Shown here piece after piece: positions 46,728 to 57,583 of a DNA stretch of 64,000 nucleotides (the first letter of the stretch is position 1; every line of letters starts with the position of its first letter). The DNA is from Amaurobius ferox. Lineage: Eukaryota; Arthropoda; Arachnida; Araneae; Amaurobiidae. The translations under genes were made by a program, and so were the position numbers. The notes under the pieces were generated by a model. It saw nothing but the letters and a program-made list of their open reading frames with translations, ran no database searches and was not told the DNA's origin. The stretch lies in the NCBI GenBank assembly GCA_951213105.1, contig OX578147.1, forward strand, positions 122,231,399 through 122,295,398. The letters run 5' to 3'.

Positions 46728-48005
46728 ATGGTTATTAGATATGGTTTCCTGATACAATTTAAACATTGGTTGAAATAAGCTTGAAAATGTAGTTAAGTTT
46801 TAAAACATATACTTGCAAGAATTTTTAGAGTGGCATTTAGGAGAATTAATTTCATTCCTAATTAAACTCTCAGAATTAATTTTAGAACGAGTAATGTCCT
46901 GCACTTGCACTTAATGTCATTGGAATTCTAAAATCTAGTCAATCATAGGACTCCGCTGGAAAGCTTTCAACCTTGCAATTAATGTTCCAAATGACCGAAG
47001 ACGATTATAAAGGAATAGTTAATGATATTTTATTACTTATTTCTTCTGAATATTAAATGGGGATGGAAAAGGCCATTGTTAGTAGAATTTTTTTTCTTTG
47101 TTTCAATTTAAATATTGGTTAAAACAAAGTTAAAAAAGACAAACTTGAAATAGACAAATTCAAAAGAGACAAACCTGAAAAGATAAAATTGAAAAGCAAA
47201 CTTGAAACTTGAAAAAAAAATTACAAATGTTACTAGACATCGTTTTTGTTACAATGTAAATCTTGGTTAAAATAAACTTAACTTTGATTGAAACAAGTTT
47301 TGAAACATATTCTTGCAAGAATTTTTAGAGTGGCATTTAGGAGAATTAATTACATTTCTAATTAAACGCCCTGCATTAATTTTAGAAAGAGCTATGTCCG
47401 GCATTTGCACTTAATGCCATCGAAATTCCAAAAACTAATCAATCATAGGACGCCGCTGGAAATCTTTCATTCTTGCAATTAATGTTCCGAATGAACGAAG
47501 ACGCTTATAAAGGAATAGTTATTGAGATTTTAGTACTTGCTCCTTCTATATATTATGTGGGGAAGAGGCCATTGCTAGTAGACATTTTTTCTTGTTACTA
47601 TTTAAGTATTGGTTAAAAATAAAGTTGAAAAAGACACACTTGAAATACTTTAAAGCGACAAACTTAAAAGATGAACTTGAAAATAAACAATTATTGGACA
47701 TTGTTTTTTGTTACGATTTAAGTCTTGGCAAAAATATGATTAACTTCGATTGAAACAAGTTTTGAAACATATTCTTGCAAGAATTTTAAGAGTGACAATT
47801 TAGGATAATTAAATGTTCTGCATTAATTTTAGAAATAGTAATGTCCGTCACTTAACGTCATCGAAATCCCTAAAAGTAATCAATCATAGGTCTCCGTTGG
47901 AAACCTTTTCAATCTTCCAATCAATTTTCCAAAAAAACGACGACTATTATAAAGGTAGACCGCGATTTTATTATCCACTCTTTTTAAGTATTAAATAGGT
48001 ATAGA
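46728..48005 (+). repeat. Three tandem ~0.3-0.5 kb units
   Basis: Units begin near 46728, 47227 and 47689 (periods ~499 and ~462). Shared order: 'ttggttaaaataa', 'cttgcaagaatttttagagt', 'ttaattttagaa', 'atgtccggcatttgcactta', 'caatcataggacgccgctgg' and 'ttataaaggaatagtt'. The third is truncated at ~48005. Inside each unit is a smaller 'gaaaaagacacacttgaaa' repeat. No conserved open frame. Confidence 0.9.
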
Positions 48006-48267
48006 AAATGCAGTTGCTGTATTAATCCATAACAGTATTTTTTAGCTATTGTGATTACAATTAAATGTTTGATGACAGCACCTCTTGACTTTTGCTTCTG
48101 CAACAGATTCAATTTATTTATATTTTGCATTCGGTGTTTTGAGTTGTATAGTATATCAGACAGCTTGAAACGAACATATTTTTTTAAATTGCATTGCATG
48201 TGCAATTTTAATCCATGTTTTTCCATCTGACTACTTGGAGAATTTAAAAATGAAGTAAAATAACATA

Positions 48268-48865
48268 AATAATAGAATGCAATATATCCAAAATGATTTA
48301 TTTCAAATGGCCAAAATAATAGAATGCAATACATCCAAAATGATTTATTTCTAGTGACCAAAATAATGGAATGAAAAATATCCACAACTGTTGATTCCAA
48401 GTAGCCAATATAATGTATTGCAATATTTACAAAAAGCTTTATTTCAAGTAATCAAAATAATATAATGCAATATATCCAAAATTATTTATTCCAAGTAGTA
48501 TGTATTGCAACATTTACAAAATATTTTAATCCAAGAAGTAGCCAAAGTAATAGAATATTATTTATACAAATCTGGTTATTCCAATTAGTCAAATATTATA
48601 ATGCAATATATCCAAAACAGTTTATTCCGACAAAATGGGGGGATTTTATTAGTAGTTTTATTGAATACGCAATTTTAATATATTTTTTTTTTCATTTGAC
48701 GACTTGTAGCAATTTAAAATGAAGTATCCAAAATAATAAAATGAAATATATCCAAAACAATTTATTTCAAGTGACCAAAATAATATAATCCCATATCTCC
48801 ACAGCGGTTTATTCCAAGTAGACATAATAACAGAATAGAATATATGCAATTCTATTTATTTCAAG
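48268..48865 (+). repeat. ~48-bp tandem repeat
   Basis: Variants of 'aatagaatgcaatatatcca' followed by aaa.gatttatttcaagtgacca. About ten units, interrupted around 48640-48720. Open frames on both strands (up to 138 codons at 47984-48400) translate the repeat and are not genes. Confidence 0.88.
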
Positions 48866-49829
48866 TGACCATAAAAGTATGGGAGTTCGCATTCTAACAT
48901 TTTTTTTTAAATTATTCTATTTTCCGATTTTATCTTAATTTTCAACCTAAAGCAATAATTTTAAACTACATACAAAAAACAGATTTGAAAAAGAGAGTTT
49001 ATGTTGTGGTTCAGATTAGTTTATAGTAATGTAGATGTCAATGAAAGTAAAGGTTAAATTTATTCTGTGATAATACTCTAATGACGTGAGATAGAATTTA
49101 TTAAGGTCGTAACACTATACCCGCCTCACGAGAAATAAATTTGGAATTACGGTTAAGGAAGTAAAAGATACTGTCAATTGGGGAAGTTAAAAGACAAAAA
49201 TGCTGACTTAAACTAAACCACTTTTTGATGCATCGACATGGATTCTCAGAGTGGAAAAATCATGTCGCCAGATCGCGTTTCAGGGGTCATACACAAATTA
49301 CGAAAGAAAACAATGATTACATAAATATATAATAATTTTACTATTTATTGGTACAAAAATATCTACACTGTGTAGAAATAATAACTTTACACAAAGATTA
49401 CAAAGCTTGTTCAAACTATTTTTTATCCATGTCAAAGATCCATTAAAGATAAGAGACAAATATTATTTGCCTATGGTGCATTTCTGTGTTGCGTCATTTG
49501 CACTCTTGCTGTAAACATCTACATTTTAATTTGTGATTAATCCATCACCAACTTCGTTTAAACATATATCTGGAACTTTTTATGACAAAATGCTGAAATT
49601 TTGTACATCACCTTATTAGTGTATGGCGCACATTTTATTCATTGGAAAAGTTTTTATACGGGGGCCGTATAAAAATTTAAATTTTGTATTTCTTCAAATT
49701 TAATCCCCTGAAAATTTATATCGATTTCATAAAATTATGTATCTTTTTTTTACGGAATTTTGTAATCTATTATATATCTCTAAGATATCAATATTTAAGG
49801 AATAAATGCCGAGATCAATGTTTTTGGGA

Positions 49830-49833
<4 letters not shown>
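48866..49833. other. No gene seen
   Basis: Unassigned AT-rich sequence. Confidence 0.5.

Positions 49834-49924
<91 letters not shown>
49834..49924. repeat. (AT)n microsatellite, ~90 bp
   Basis: About 45 uninterrupted AT/TA dinucleotides. It gives (IY)n open frames on all sides that mean nothing. Confidence 0.98.
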
Positions 49925-49989
49925 GTGTCTGTGTGAAAATCATAACATATCAGCATATCATAAAAAGAAGTTGATTTTTTACCTGTCTT

Positions 49990-50252
49990 TCCAAACCGAA
50001 TATAAATAGTATGCAGCACCGCCTCATTTTATTTTTTATTATAACTGAAAAAAAAATTCAACAAGGATTGAAACAAATTTGAAATGAGCCGAATTTTTGC
50101 CGCACCAGCAGTAAAATGTCAGCTCTAATGAAAAATCTTTATGCCGCTGTCGGAGAAAATTATCCCTTAAATCGTTTTTCCTTTTATACTTTAAATTTTC
50201 AAAGATATTATGATGTTGATGATTTGTGAAAAGGCAGTTTGTGCGCATTTAT
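49990..50252 (+). repeat. X repeat, copy 1
   Basis: Aligns with 55366-55633: 'gaatataaata', 'gattgaaacaaatttgaaat', 'ccagcagtaaaatgtcagct', 'ctaatgaaaaatcttt', 'gctgtcggagaaaattat' and 'atattatgatgttg'. The 'cggagaaaattatcc' core is identical. A short frame from 'atgtcagctctaatg' is open here but is broken by an indel in the partner, so coding is unproven. Confidence 0.85.
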
Positions 50253-51127
50253 TCCAAGATACAATCTTGAAGCTCATTAACTGCAAGATAGTGATAAACA
50301 TACTAATAGATATAAATTGATTTCTGTACAGCCGGCATTGTTTTACTGAAAATGTCATCTGTAGTTATTAGAAGCCTATACATGAAATGCAAAGCTCTAA
50401 ATTTTTAACTTTTTACTTATGAAAGGAATAATAAATATTTTAGGAAATGTAATAAACATGCTGCTAAATAGTATCTATATATGCAGGCATTTCTCCAAAT
50501 TATCTTGTAATAGTGAAGTAATAGTGTGTCAAAAATTTTGCCATACTATTGCTTCACCTAGAAACGTTTTTGAAGCGTCTGTCTCTCAGGATTTACTGGA
50601 GATTCAGCCTAGGTGAAAACAGATATGGACACCGCATTGAATATCGCAGAAAGTTGGGTTAAGGGGGTTCACTAAGGATTTTCATGGACACATTCTTTTT
50701 CACTTTCGGTTATAAAAATTTATAGAAACGTCTATTTCTCGCTATAGGCTATAGATTAGCTACAGATGCTATGAATTAAGAGGTATGCTAAGTATCAGTA
50801 GGGGAGGGTAGGTCATTGAGGATTTCCCCTTCTGGCTCTGAAAATGTCACCTCCGTTTAAAAAAATAATTTTTTAAACATTTTTTCTCAGGTTCGACTGT
50901 AGATAGAGCTTAAATGATGACTGATATGGATTCAGCATTAAATTCTAGAGGGAGTAGGCAGTTTACTCAGGATTTCCACATCTGGATTTTTCCCCTTTCG
51001 GTTCAAAATTTTCATTGGGACATCTGTTTCTCAGGATTAGTTATAAATATATATTAGATGATGATTGATACAGACTCAACATCGCATTTCACCAACCAAA
51101 AATGAAATATAATGGTATATATATCTA
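50253..51127. other. No gene seen
   Basis: 'gtctcaggat'-type words recur at about 50580, 50735 and 51030 ('tttctcaggattt', 'tttctcgctatagg'), suggesting a very degenerate ~150-bp tandem. No gene. Confidence 0.4.
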
Positions 51128-51556
51128 TGAACTCTAAGAAGTAATTTGCAGCCCTTTGAAAGTTCTACAAGGATATGAACTCTAAGAATTAATTTGTAAC
51201 TCTTTGAAAGTTCTACAAGGATATGAACTGTAAGAAGTAATATGTAGCTCTTTGAATGTTTTACAAGGTATGAACTATAAGAATTAATTTGTAACTCTTT
51301 GAAAGTTCTACAAGGATATGAACTGTAAGAAGTAATATGTAGCTCTTTGAATGTTTTACAAGGTATGAACTATAAGAAATAATTTGCAGCTCTTTGAAAG
51401 TTCTACAAGGATATGAACTATAAGAAGTAATTCAAAACAATTATACAGTTCTACAAGAATATGGGCAATAAAAAGTAATCTGTATCCCTTTGAAAGTTCT
51501 ACGAGGATCTGAACTATAGCAAGTAATTTGTAGTCCTTTGAAAATTCTACAAATAT
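51128..51556 (+). repeat. ~48-bp tandem repeat with dimeric higher-order units
   Basis: Nine units of 'gaactataagaagtaatttg' plus tagctctttgaaagttctacaaggatat. Units 2+3 and 4+5 are nearly identical dimers: an 'attaatttgtaactc' unit followed by a shorter 'agtaatatgtagctc...gttttacaaggtat' unit. Confidence 0.92.
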
Positions 51557-51757
51557 GGTTCTAATTTCGATACTTTAGACATTTTCAAAACAATTCAAAA
51601 TAATAAAGAAGATAAAACGCCCACAAATAAAACTGTTATTTATGCTAAACTATATCGGCTTCACCAGACTGTAGTCGCTGCCAATTTGTTTTTTACTGGA
51701 AAAGAAAAGTTACAATGGTTATTATCTGCTCTTAAGAAACACAGCTTTTCGAATTAA
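51542..51757 (+). CDS. Unrecognised open frame Y1 (possible exon or gene relic)
   Basis: A stop-to-stop frame of ~72 codons without a convincing start. Its residues from GSNFDTLDIFKT through KEDK and YRLHQTVVAAN align without gaps over ~43 codons with Y2 at 54945-55154 (GSDFNTLDIFKT, KEDK, FRLHRIRSAAD). Both frames begin just after a TGA and end at a similar distance downstream. By my hand count the nucleotide differences fall 12/11/14 on codon positions 1/2/3, with several synonymous, so the signal for past coding selection is weak. No family recognised. It may be two copies of a degraded exon or simply a repeat that happens to stay open. Confidence 0.3.
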   Translation, partial: KFYKYGSNFDTLDIFKTIQNNKEDKTPTNKTVIYAKLYRLHQTVVAANLFFTGKEKLQWLLSALKKHSFSN

Positions 51758-52009
51758 GTAGACTCTGCACAATTTGCATGATTTTTTTAAATTGAAGTAT
51801 TATCATTTATATTTTATGCTTATTATTAAAAGTTGTTATTAGACAAAATTATTTTCACAAGACAAAAAATTATTGCTGGTGGAAATTTGAAGTTTAGGAA
51901 ATAGCAATTTTCAAAACCCATCTTATTATTCAATCTTCTGTGTTCTGCAACGATATTTTATGATATTTAATTTTACAGAGAGTGTTTACAATTAATGAAT
52001 TGGATTTAG

Positions 52010-53098
52010 GAATAAAAGAACAAGAAAGATCAATCATACATAAAGCATTGATTATGAAACACTTTCTAACTGCAATGCAATTTTATTTAAACATTTCTAA
52101 AATGCAATACATTCAGCGGGAATATTTTTAAAATTATCACAATACTACAATAATTTATTATATTTGAAAACTTAAAACTTCATCGAAAAAATTGAACTTT
52201 ATTCAAATAACGTCATTAAAATGTAAATCATCTGGTTCTCTATGTAAAACAGTAAACATTTCATTCATATATTTTTATTTCATTCATCACAGTACTACAA
52301 TAATTTATTTTACTTAAAAACTTAAAACCATAGATGTAAAACTTATTTAACTCTATGAGTAAAACTTCATCGAAAATGTCTGCTATAAAATCGTCTGTAA
52401 AATCAAAGAAAGTTTCATTCATATCAGCGATATTGCAGACTCCAGAACTAAGTAATTTTGCGTTAAGGAAATTCAGGGTCCATAAGTCTTATAGAACTCA
52501 TCCTACATCTTAATGTTGTTTAGAAAGTTGTAGAAAGAAGACTTGTTGTAGAAAGAATCAAAGTTCGATGATCATTTAAACTCACAAATATTGTAATTGC
52601 GTTGTCGCAGTATATAGATACACATAAAAAATTAACCTGTTTCAAGACGGGTGCAACTCTAAATATAAATTAAAAAGAACTTTAAAAAAACATGATTTTG
52701 ACTCCTATGATATGGATGTAATTATTATTTTAATTTTTAATAAAAAAACTACCGAATATATTTCGCTGAAATTTTTTTTATATTTTTATGGGATAATTTG
52801 TATATTTTCTAAAACTTTCGAAGCAATTTGTGAATTTTAAATTCGCTTAAAAAATGTTTGAAAAATTAGGTCCCATAGGGTTCAATGTATTTTATTTTTT
52901 CAACCCGGGTTCAATTCAAAACTCATTGGGTGATATTATGCAATTACATTCCCTTATGTCCCACTGACCGTCTCAACAACATACTAAAATGTCATTTGAT
53001 AGTCATTTTTACGCCAATTATCGTGCTGACAGACGGACAGACATACAGAATAAGCAAAGTCATAACCACTTTTCAACTATGTTGTAAAGTGTTAATAA
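52010..53098 (+). repeat. ~1.05 kb dispersed repeat, copy 2
   Basis: Partner of 29738-30785, 22 kb away, same orientation. It has a local internal duplication absent from copy 1: the 'actacaataatttatt...acttaaaac' stretch occurs at 52145 and again at 52294. The 84-codon frame at 52885-53139 is not open in copy 1. Confidence 0.88.
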
Positions 53099-54191
53099 AA
53101 CATAAATATCTGTGCAAAAACACAGTCAGAAAAACATAATTTCTTTATTTTCAGTTTTGAAATTATTTTTTTCATTTAATTATAAAATCCATTCCTATTC
53201 TATTAAGTAGATCATAATGAACACTAATAAACGATCATGCCATTCAAAAAACATTTATTGATATTTTAGCGCTTTAAACACAGTGGATATAAAAGAGCAA
53301 ACCGAGATAAATAGTTTTAAAGATTTTATAGGCAGCATGTTTGAAGGGTTATCAAAATAACAAAAACAAAATTTAGCTACTTTTATAATTAGATTATCAG
53401 AACTATATAATCATTAGATTATCTCCAATATATAAGAGATGTAAACGTATTATTTTAGCAAAGAAAAAAAGATAAAATCTTGATGTTCATCGTTTCTCGC
53501 TGATCAAAAGGTACCAAGTCCCCTTTAAGAAATATTTTCATAAAATATTTTCTAGAGTTGAACTCAAATACATTCTGCCGATACTGAATCTTTGCGATCT
53601 GAAAGGCCTACTTGTGGAAGAAACTCTAGTCATCAGTTCTTTAATACCAGTACTACACTGTCTAGAAGGAAGTTCCTTCTAGGCACTGTAGCAGTACTGT
53701 CAACACCTTGTAGGTGTGTCTCCTGAAGGTGTTGATATTGTTTGGGTGTCTTGTGTATGCATACTAGCTCATAGTGTCGCCGAGTCGACTTTAAAATGTA
53801 GCTGTCAGTTAAAGTAGATCTTAGTGCATAAACAAAACAGTTGAGCTCCAAACTTACCCGGTCCAATCAGAAAGCTTCAAACATCGAATGAATAACCACA
53901 CTTATTAAATTATTTATGAAACAAAAGAAAATTTCTTTAGAGCATTAGTTTCTTCACTCCACAGTACAGCTGGGCATATATACTTTGATGTTAATAACAT
54001 CTATGTTTGGAATATATTTGTCTGAAATTGGAGCATTATAAAAAATTTAAACACTTTGGAAGTCTATATATCCGAACTCATTGTATAAAAATATTAAGAC
54101 TTGTTACTTGTTATCAGAAATATGGTACCATGTATGAATATAAAAAATAATGTCAATATTGGACAGATTTTCAATAGAAAATCTGAATTTT
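53099..54191. other. No gene seen
   Basis: Unassigned. The only notable local structure is an inverted 'agaaggaagttccttct' (about 53665-53681). Confidence 0.5.
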
Positions 54192-54722
54192 TAGATTAAT
54201 TTTTTACTTACAAGTTTCTTATGTTTCGAGGAATAGTCTTGTCAAGTTGAAGATTGAAAATTTTCCGTAGATTAATTTTTTATTTACAAGTTTCTTATGT
54301 TTCGAGGAATAGTCTTGTCAAGTTGAAGATTGAAAACTTTCTTTAGATTAATTTTTTATTTACAAGTTTCTTATGTTTTGAGGAATCGTTTTGTCAAGTT
54401 GAAGATTGAAAACATTTCGTAGATTAATTTTTTATTTACAAGTTTCTTATGTTTCGAGGAATAGTCTTGTCAAGTTGAAGATTGAAAATTTTCCGTAGAT
54501 TAATTTTTTTTTTACAAGTTTCCTATGTTTCGAGGAATCGCCTTGTCAAGTTGAAGAATAAAAACTTTCTTTAGATTAATTTTTTATTTACAAATTTCTT
54601 ATGTTTTGAGGAATCGTTTTGTCAAGTTGAAGATTGAAAACATTTCGTAGATTAATTTTTTATTTACAAGTTTCTTATGTTTCGAGGAATAGTCTTGTCA
54701 AGTTGAAGATTGAAAACTTTCT
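54192..54722 (+). repeat. 76-bp tandem repeat with trimeric higher-order structure
   Basis: Seven units start at 54192, 54268, 54345, 54421, 54497, 54573 and 54649. Unit ends read ttttccgtag, actttctttag, catttcgtag, and then the same three in the same order. Units 3 and 6 also share the variant 'gttttgaggaatcgttttgt'. The array therefore amplified as a ~228-bp trimer (1-2-3, 4-5-6, 7). Confidence 0.95.
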
Positions 54723-54944
54723 GTTTTTATGTTTGTAATATTTATATAATGAAAACTATAAGTGAGCATTTAGTTTAATAGTAACAAATACTTTGCAGCG
54801 TTTAGTCTAAATAATAAGAAAGCAATTTGAAGCCAATTTGAAACACATACTACAAGAAAATATAACCGGATTTTGGATGAGACTTAGTTTTTTTTTCAAT
54901 AAAGTGGTTATAATCTCGATATTTAAATTTTTGAACAATTTTGA

Positions 54945-55154
54945 AAAGTAGGTTCCGATTTTAATACATTAGATATTTTCAAAACAGTTGAAAATATTAA
55001 AGAAGACAAACCACACACAAGGAAAGACATTACTAAAGCAAAAACATTTCGGCTCCATCGTATTAGATCCGCTGCTGATATTTTTTATCATGTATACCAT
55101 TTAAGTGACACATTATCTAAAATAATGGGAATAGAAAAATTAAACAGTGATTAA
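54945..55154 (+). CDS. Unrecognised open frame Y2 (partner of Y1)
   Basis: A stop-to-stop frame of ~70 codons, opening after TGA 54942-54944 and closing at TAA 55152-55154. It reads KVGSDFNTLDIFKTVENIKE..., then KTFRLHRIRSAADIFY, ending KLNSD. Composition (charged, with Leu/Ile/Phe) is more protein-like than the typical AT-noise frames here. An 'ag' dinucleotide just before the shared block would permit a splice acceptor, but no branch or pyrimidine tract is convincing. No homologue recalled. Confidence 0.3.
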   Translation, partial: KVGSDFNTLDIFKTVENIKEDKPHTRKDITKAKTFRLHRIRSAADIFYHVYHLSDTLSKIMGIEKLNSD

Positions 55155-55365
55155 ATAAAAAGAAAGAAATACACGTGACGTATACAATTGCAAAGCGACT
55201 TTTATAATTATTCACAGAATTTTTATTAATGTAGGGATTCATATTTTTAATTTTTTTCTTTAATTATTTAGCAGATATAAGGAGTACTTTCACTTCCTAA
55301 ATTAAGAATTACATTTTGTGTCACATATAGAAAAAATATTCACAAATGTAAATTTTTTATCTCCA

Positions 55366-55633
55366 AAGGGAATATAAATATAGTACATTATTGTGTTCGC
55401 CATTTTGCTTCGTTTTAAAGTAAAATAATTTCAGCGAGGATCAAAACAAATTTAAGATAAGCCAAAATTTCGCTCCGCCAGCAATAAAATGTCCGCTCTA
55501 ATGAAAAATCTTTGCGACGCTGTCGGAGAAAATTATCCTTTAAATCTTTTCCGCCTTTCATACTTTAAATCTTCAAAAATATTATGATGTTGGTGTTTTT
55601 GTGAACATCGTGGATGTGTATTTATTTGCAGGA
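55366..55633 (+). repeat. X repeat, copy 2
   Basis: Partner of 49990-50252. X and Y copies do not keep the same order (X1 then Y1, but Y2 then X2), so this is not a simple segmental duplication. Confidence 0.85.
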
Positions 55634-56015
55634 TGCAGATAGAGAGTGGGTGTATAATCGGGTGACTAATAATAAACAGCTAAGGAGAGGATAAAAGCAT
55701 TTTTTTTTGTGTTGGGCATTTTTTTTTATGAACACAATGCTATTTTGTAGTTGTTGAAAGCTCGAACTCATAAAGTTCATTGTTAAATCTTTTTACGTTT
55801 CTTTCAAGACATCAAAAGAATATAATCTTAAAAATAGAATTTTGATGTATTTACGGATTTCTTATGGATAAAATTGTTTAATGTAGTAAACTGTGTACAA
55901 AAAGATTGTAGGGGATTATTATTTACCTGCAGTAAATCTGTGGATTATATTAAATCAGAACGCTTCTCTGGATTCTTACATTAGCCAATTTTATCTATAA
56001 TTGATTTAAGATTGG
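55634..56015. other. No gene seen
   Basis: Unassigned AT-rich sequence up to the HINE2 3' end. Confidence 0.5.
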
Positions 56016-56712
56016 AAAATCTGATGTGGGCAGCACATGGCTTTCCTTACATAATGCAATGAATTTACTACTTTTACAGTAAAAAAAATATATTATTTTT
56101 ATAGTAGATACTTATATTCCTTCCAAGTTATTGAATTTTCGTCAACAAGTCGTCATTTTTCATGTCGTCATCATCAATGAGTCGTCATTGATTTAGCGTC
56201 ATTTTTATCTATTTTGCGAGTTTTTCGTTAATTTAGCAACATTTAAAAAGTCGCCAAGTTGGCGACATTCCACCAAATTCGTCGCCAAAATCTCGCCAAG
56301 CATTATGAACGAAGAAATAAGTTATTCTTACAGCAGATAAATTAATATTGGCTTTCAAATACAAAAGTATTAATCAAAGTATCTTTTTTTCATGAATGGA
56401 GCGAGCTAGATCCACGAGAATGACGTCACCAAATTTATCTCATGGTATTACATATGAAAAGTGAACATGTTTCTCAATAGGAAATATCTTTTTTATTTTA
56501 TATGACTTTTTGATAATTTTTTTGAAAAATATACAATATCTCGAGAACGGTTCATGTTAGCGTTCTAAAATTTATATCAATCGTTTTCTAATGAAACATT
56601 GCATAAGAAATGTCTATTTGCGTAACTTTATCAGAGGTTTTGATTTTTTGGCGTTTTTTTCAAAATTTCACTCGAAAATTTAGGGGGTTCTGAACATTCG
56701 ATTGCATATAAA

Positions 56713-57560
56713 AAAAATCTGATGTGAGCAGCACATGACTTTCCCTGCAGACTTATATTAACGTTCTCTTTATTTTGATTAAATTTATTTCACTTTTAAT
56801 TCAATTTCCGTTCTCATTCGATAACCGGACTTATTTTCAAAGGTGCCGTAGGGAAAGTACGAAAATCTAAAATATCTCGAGAGCGGCTAGTCCTAGTGTA
56901 ATGGGGTTGGTCTTATTATTTTCGTCGTTAAAAATTACGTATTAAATCAGCATTTAATGGATATATTTGAGTTTACCCAGTTTTTTATTTTAGATTTTGA
57001 CAATTTTTGCGGGCCATTTTGCAAAAAAAGGCAGGTTATTTTTTTCTGAATCGTACCAAAATCGAATCAGCACCAGGGTGATCTATACGTGACTCATCTA
57101 CCGAATTTTGTGAAATTCGGTCCATTAGTTTTTCAGCTACAGTGGATACAAGCTTTTGCGGGCCATGTCACAAAAAAGGCGGGTTCTTTTATTCCGAATC
57201 GTACCCAAAACTAATCAGCACCAGCCCCGCCCACAAGTGACTTACCTACAAAATTTTGTGAAATTCGGTCCATTAGTTTTTTAGTTTGAGTATATACAAA
57301 ATCTGCACAGACAGACAGACACACATACAGACACACAGACAGACACACAGACAGACACACAGGCAGACACACAGACAGACACACAGACAGACACACAGAC
57401 ACACAGGCACACAGACATACACACAGACGTCACGCTAAAAATGGTTTTTTCGTATTCTAGAGGTCTCGAAATGTGTAGATCCGTCGAAAGCTCGAGTTGC
57501 GATTTTCGGCATGATTCCAATATTTTCCCTATACATTACCATGTATTACAGGGAAAGTAA
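56713..57560 (-). mobile_element. HINE1 element nested inside HINE2
   Basis: A complete minus-strand copy. The host reads 'gaagcctattg' up to 57561 and resumes 'atatgcaatcgaatgttcag' below 56711, matching the uninterrupted HINE2 text 'gagcctgttgttttt|acacgcagtcaaatgttcag' at 13747-13790. The element therefore entered a T-run and its ends are '(t)tactttccctg' and 'cacatcagatttt'. It has a long TGTC/TGTG array at 57305-57425 and two internal ~150-bp units. Confidence 0.9.
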
Positions 57561-57583
57561 CAATAGGCTTCCAGTGTTTACGG

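Noticed and set aside
47984..48849. Minus-strand frames of 138 and 63 codons with repeated 'FGYIAFYY' peptides
   Set aside because: They translate the ~48-bp tandem repeat and show no independent support as a gene.
49684..50019. Open frames of 67-96 codons with long IYIYIY runs
   Set aside because: They are translations of the (AT)n microsatellite at 49834-49924.
50100..50215. X repeat as a coding exon (MSALMKNL... shared with 55493-55580)
   Set aside because: Frames on both strands are broken by an indel in the second copy; conservation is equally compatible with a non-coding repeat.
54192..54722. CRISPR-like regular repeats
   Set aside because: Units are contiguous 76-bp monomers without unique spacers, in eukaryotic DNA; the same applies to 34890-35175 and 51128-51556.
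57211..57520. Cys/Val/Ser-rich (VCVSVC) open frames resembling small cysteine-rich proteins
   Set aside because: They translate the TGTC/TGTG microsatellite of the HINE1 element; the same occurs at 8511-8717, 11049-11408 and 58502-58816.
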